DNA of 64,000 nt from contig NZ_JACSNX010000001.1 in the NCBI RefSeq assembly GCF_016902445.1, forward strand, positions 248,001 to 312,000, in the 5' to 3' direction. Positions 63,321 through 64,000 of the stretch are shown here, piece by piece (positions within the stretch are counted from its first letter, which is position 1; every line of letters starts with the position of its first letter). A program made the translations under genes and the position numbers. This stretch comes from Oscillibacter valericigenes. Lineage in GTDB: Bacteria > Bacillota > Clostridia > Oscillospirales > Oscillospiraceae. The notes below the pieces were generated by a model. It saw nothing but the letters and a program-made list of their open reading frames with translations, ran no database searches and was not told the DNA's origin.

Positions 63321-64000
63321 ATGAATCATTTCTATCCCGCTGAATATGGCTTCCTGTTCGAGGAAGAAAGTGATTTCGTACCTGGTATTGGAGAGATGAT
63401 AACCCTCCTCGCACCAGGTGAGGAGTTTCTCAAGCAGCGTGAAGCGTTAGGGCTCACGCAGCAGCAGGTAGCTGATAAGGCAGGAATCCTCATCCGGCAA
63501 TACCAACGTCTGGAGAGTGGTGAGCGAAGCCTGGACAGCACATCCTTCCGAATCGGGCTGAATGTCTGCCATGCGCTCCAAATTGATCCCAGATTCTACT
63601 GCGAAGCTCGTACTAAAGAGGAAGGACAGCGGGTACGCGAGCAGAGACTGCTGAAAGCGAAAGCCGAGGCTGAGGCCGAGGCCGAGGACTCTAATGCGGC
63701 ACCGGAAGAGGAACCTCATAATGAAACGCCCAGCCGGCAGTTCAAGTATGTCACCTATCGTGAGACCGAAGATGGCGATCCAGGCGAAATCATAGGTGTA
63801 GAATTTGGGACCGGGATCAACGCGGTTTTCGACCAGATCTCCCAGTCGATCAGGGATGACCTCTCTGTGAATCCTGACTACGATGGCTGCGATATTGGCA
63901 TCTACGACTATGAACAACTTCAAGATCATCACTATTCTGTCCAGGCCGTGGTTGATCGGCCTTATGCCCCAAGGAATGATTTGTATGACTACCTGGTGGT
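63321..64000 (+). CDS. XRE-family repressor-like protein (partial, runs off right edge)
   Basis: At least 226 aa; the frame is open to the edge. AAGGAGG lies 6-7 nt before the ATG. Residues about 35-85 are a Cro/C1-type helix-turn-helix (FLKQREALGLTQQQVADKAGILIRQYQRLESGERSLDSTSFRIGLNVCHALQIDP). An Ala/Glu-rich linker (KAKAEAEAEAEDSNAAPEEE) leads to a second domain beginning FKYVTYRETEDGDPGEIIGVEFGTGINAVFDQI. It is divergent from the long minus-strand operon and probably binds the twin operators in its own promoter, and so acts as the element's control switch. Confidence 0.82.
   Translation, partial: MNHFYPAEYGFLFEEESDFVPGIGEMITLLAPGEEFLKQREALGLTQQQVADKAGILIRQYQRLESGERSLDSTSFRIGLNVCHALQIDPRFYCEARTKEEGQRVREQRLLKAKAEAEAEAEDSNAAPEEEPHNETPSRQFKYVTYRETEDGDPGEIIGVEFGTGINAVFDQISQSIRDDLSVNPDYDGCDIGIYDYEQLQDHHYSVQAVVDRPYAPRNDLYDYLV

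Noticed and set aside
1..64000. rRNA, tRNA, reverse transcriptase, integrase or full transposase genes
   Set aside because: None was seen on either strand; only a TnpV remnant and an excisionase-like protein hint at transposition or integration.

Overview
The window looks like part of the chromosome of a high-GC, spore-forming anaerobic Firmicute of the Oscillospirales type (Flavonifractor/Lawsonibacter/Oscillibacter-like). The grounds are GC-rich coding with GGAGG ribosome sites, the start of an alpha/beta-type spore DNA-binding protein gene (40524), an SsnA/YgfK pair, and dispersed palindromic non-coding repeats. This placement is from general resemblance only. I found no rRNA, tRNA or CRISPR array.

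Layout. (1) 1-4.2 kb, minus strand: one side of a mobilizable element, with a MobP-type relaxase carrying Sel1 repeats (runs off the left edge), a MobC-like protein, two helix-turn-helix proteins, a small unknown protein, and a sigma-like protein whose promoter carries a Gram-positive LexA-type box and whose 3' end is shifted out of frame by a 56-bp palindromic insert. (2) 4.3-11.4 kb, plus strand: a LacI regulator, a PhnD/PhnC/PhnE/PhnE-type ABC importer, a 5'-nucleotidase-family phosphoesterase without a signal peptide and an inositol-monophosphatase-family enzyme; together they suggest uptake and hydrolysis of an organic phosphate. (3) 11.4-17 kb: an antibiotic-peptide or bacitracin-immunity-type ABC module (ATPase, two permeases, lipoprotein) divergent from a two-component system, with four 11-bp repeats in the shared promoter region. 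(4) 17-21 kb: TrhA/hemolysin III protein, an AGCS amino-acid:cation symporter and a lipoprotein. (5) 21-26.3 kb: ssnA and ygfK, linked to anaerobic purine/selenium-dependent hydroxylase metabolism; ssnA has a leader with competing helices, and a 746-bp non-coding repeat element separates the genes. (6) 26.3-40.3 kb: a membrane XRE regulator, an ECF sigma with its probable membrane partner, a MoxR ATPase plus VWA protein, DUF554, a type III restriction-modification pair, and a LURP-one/coiled-coil/Cys-rich membrane trio.

(7) 40.5-45.7 kb: an island whose left edge cuts the spore-protein gene. It holds an AT-rich lipoprotein gene, a 12-TM LuxR regulator with repeated candidate binding boxes, a second lipoprotein and two unknown overlapping genes, ending in a broken gene. 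(8) 45.7-64 kb: a plasmid/ICE-like replication and recombination region, mostly minus strand: a 3'-truncated RepA-type initiator, a TnpV remnant, three 23-bp iteron-like repeats, a macro-domain/DUF2200/VWA operon, then a primase-like protein, a putative single-strand annealing protein, a RecD2-like helicase, a YqaJ-type exonuclease and many small unknown genes. At the right edge a divergent XRE repressor gene has two matching palindromic operators placed over its promoter, and the minus-strand operon appears to start with a leader terminator.

Main points to follow up: the organophosphate operon, the ssnA leader, the LexA-controlled sigma gene with its palindromic insert, the DVPY motif in the type III methyltransferase, the macro-domain operon, and the doubly truncated junction at 45.7-45.9 kb.
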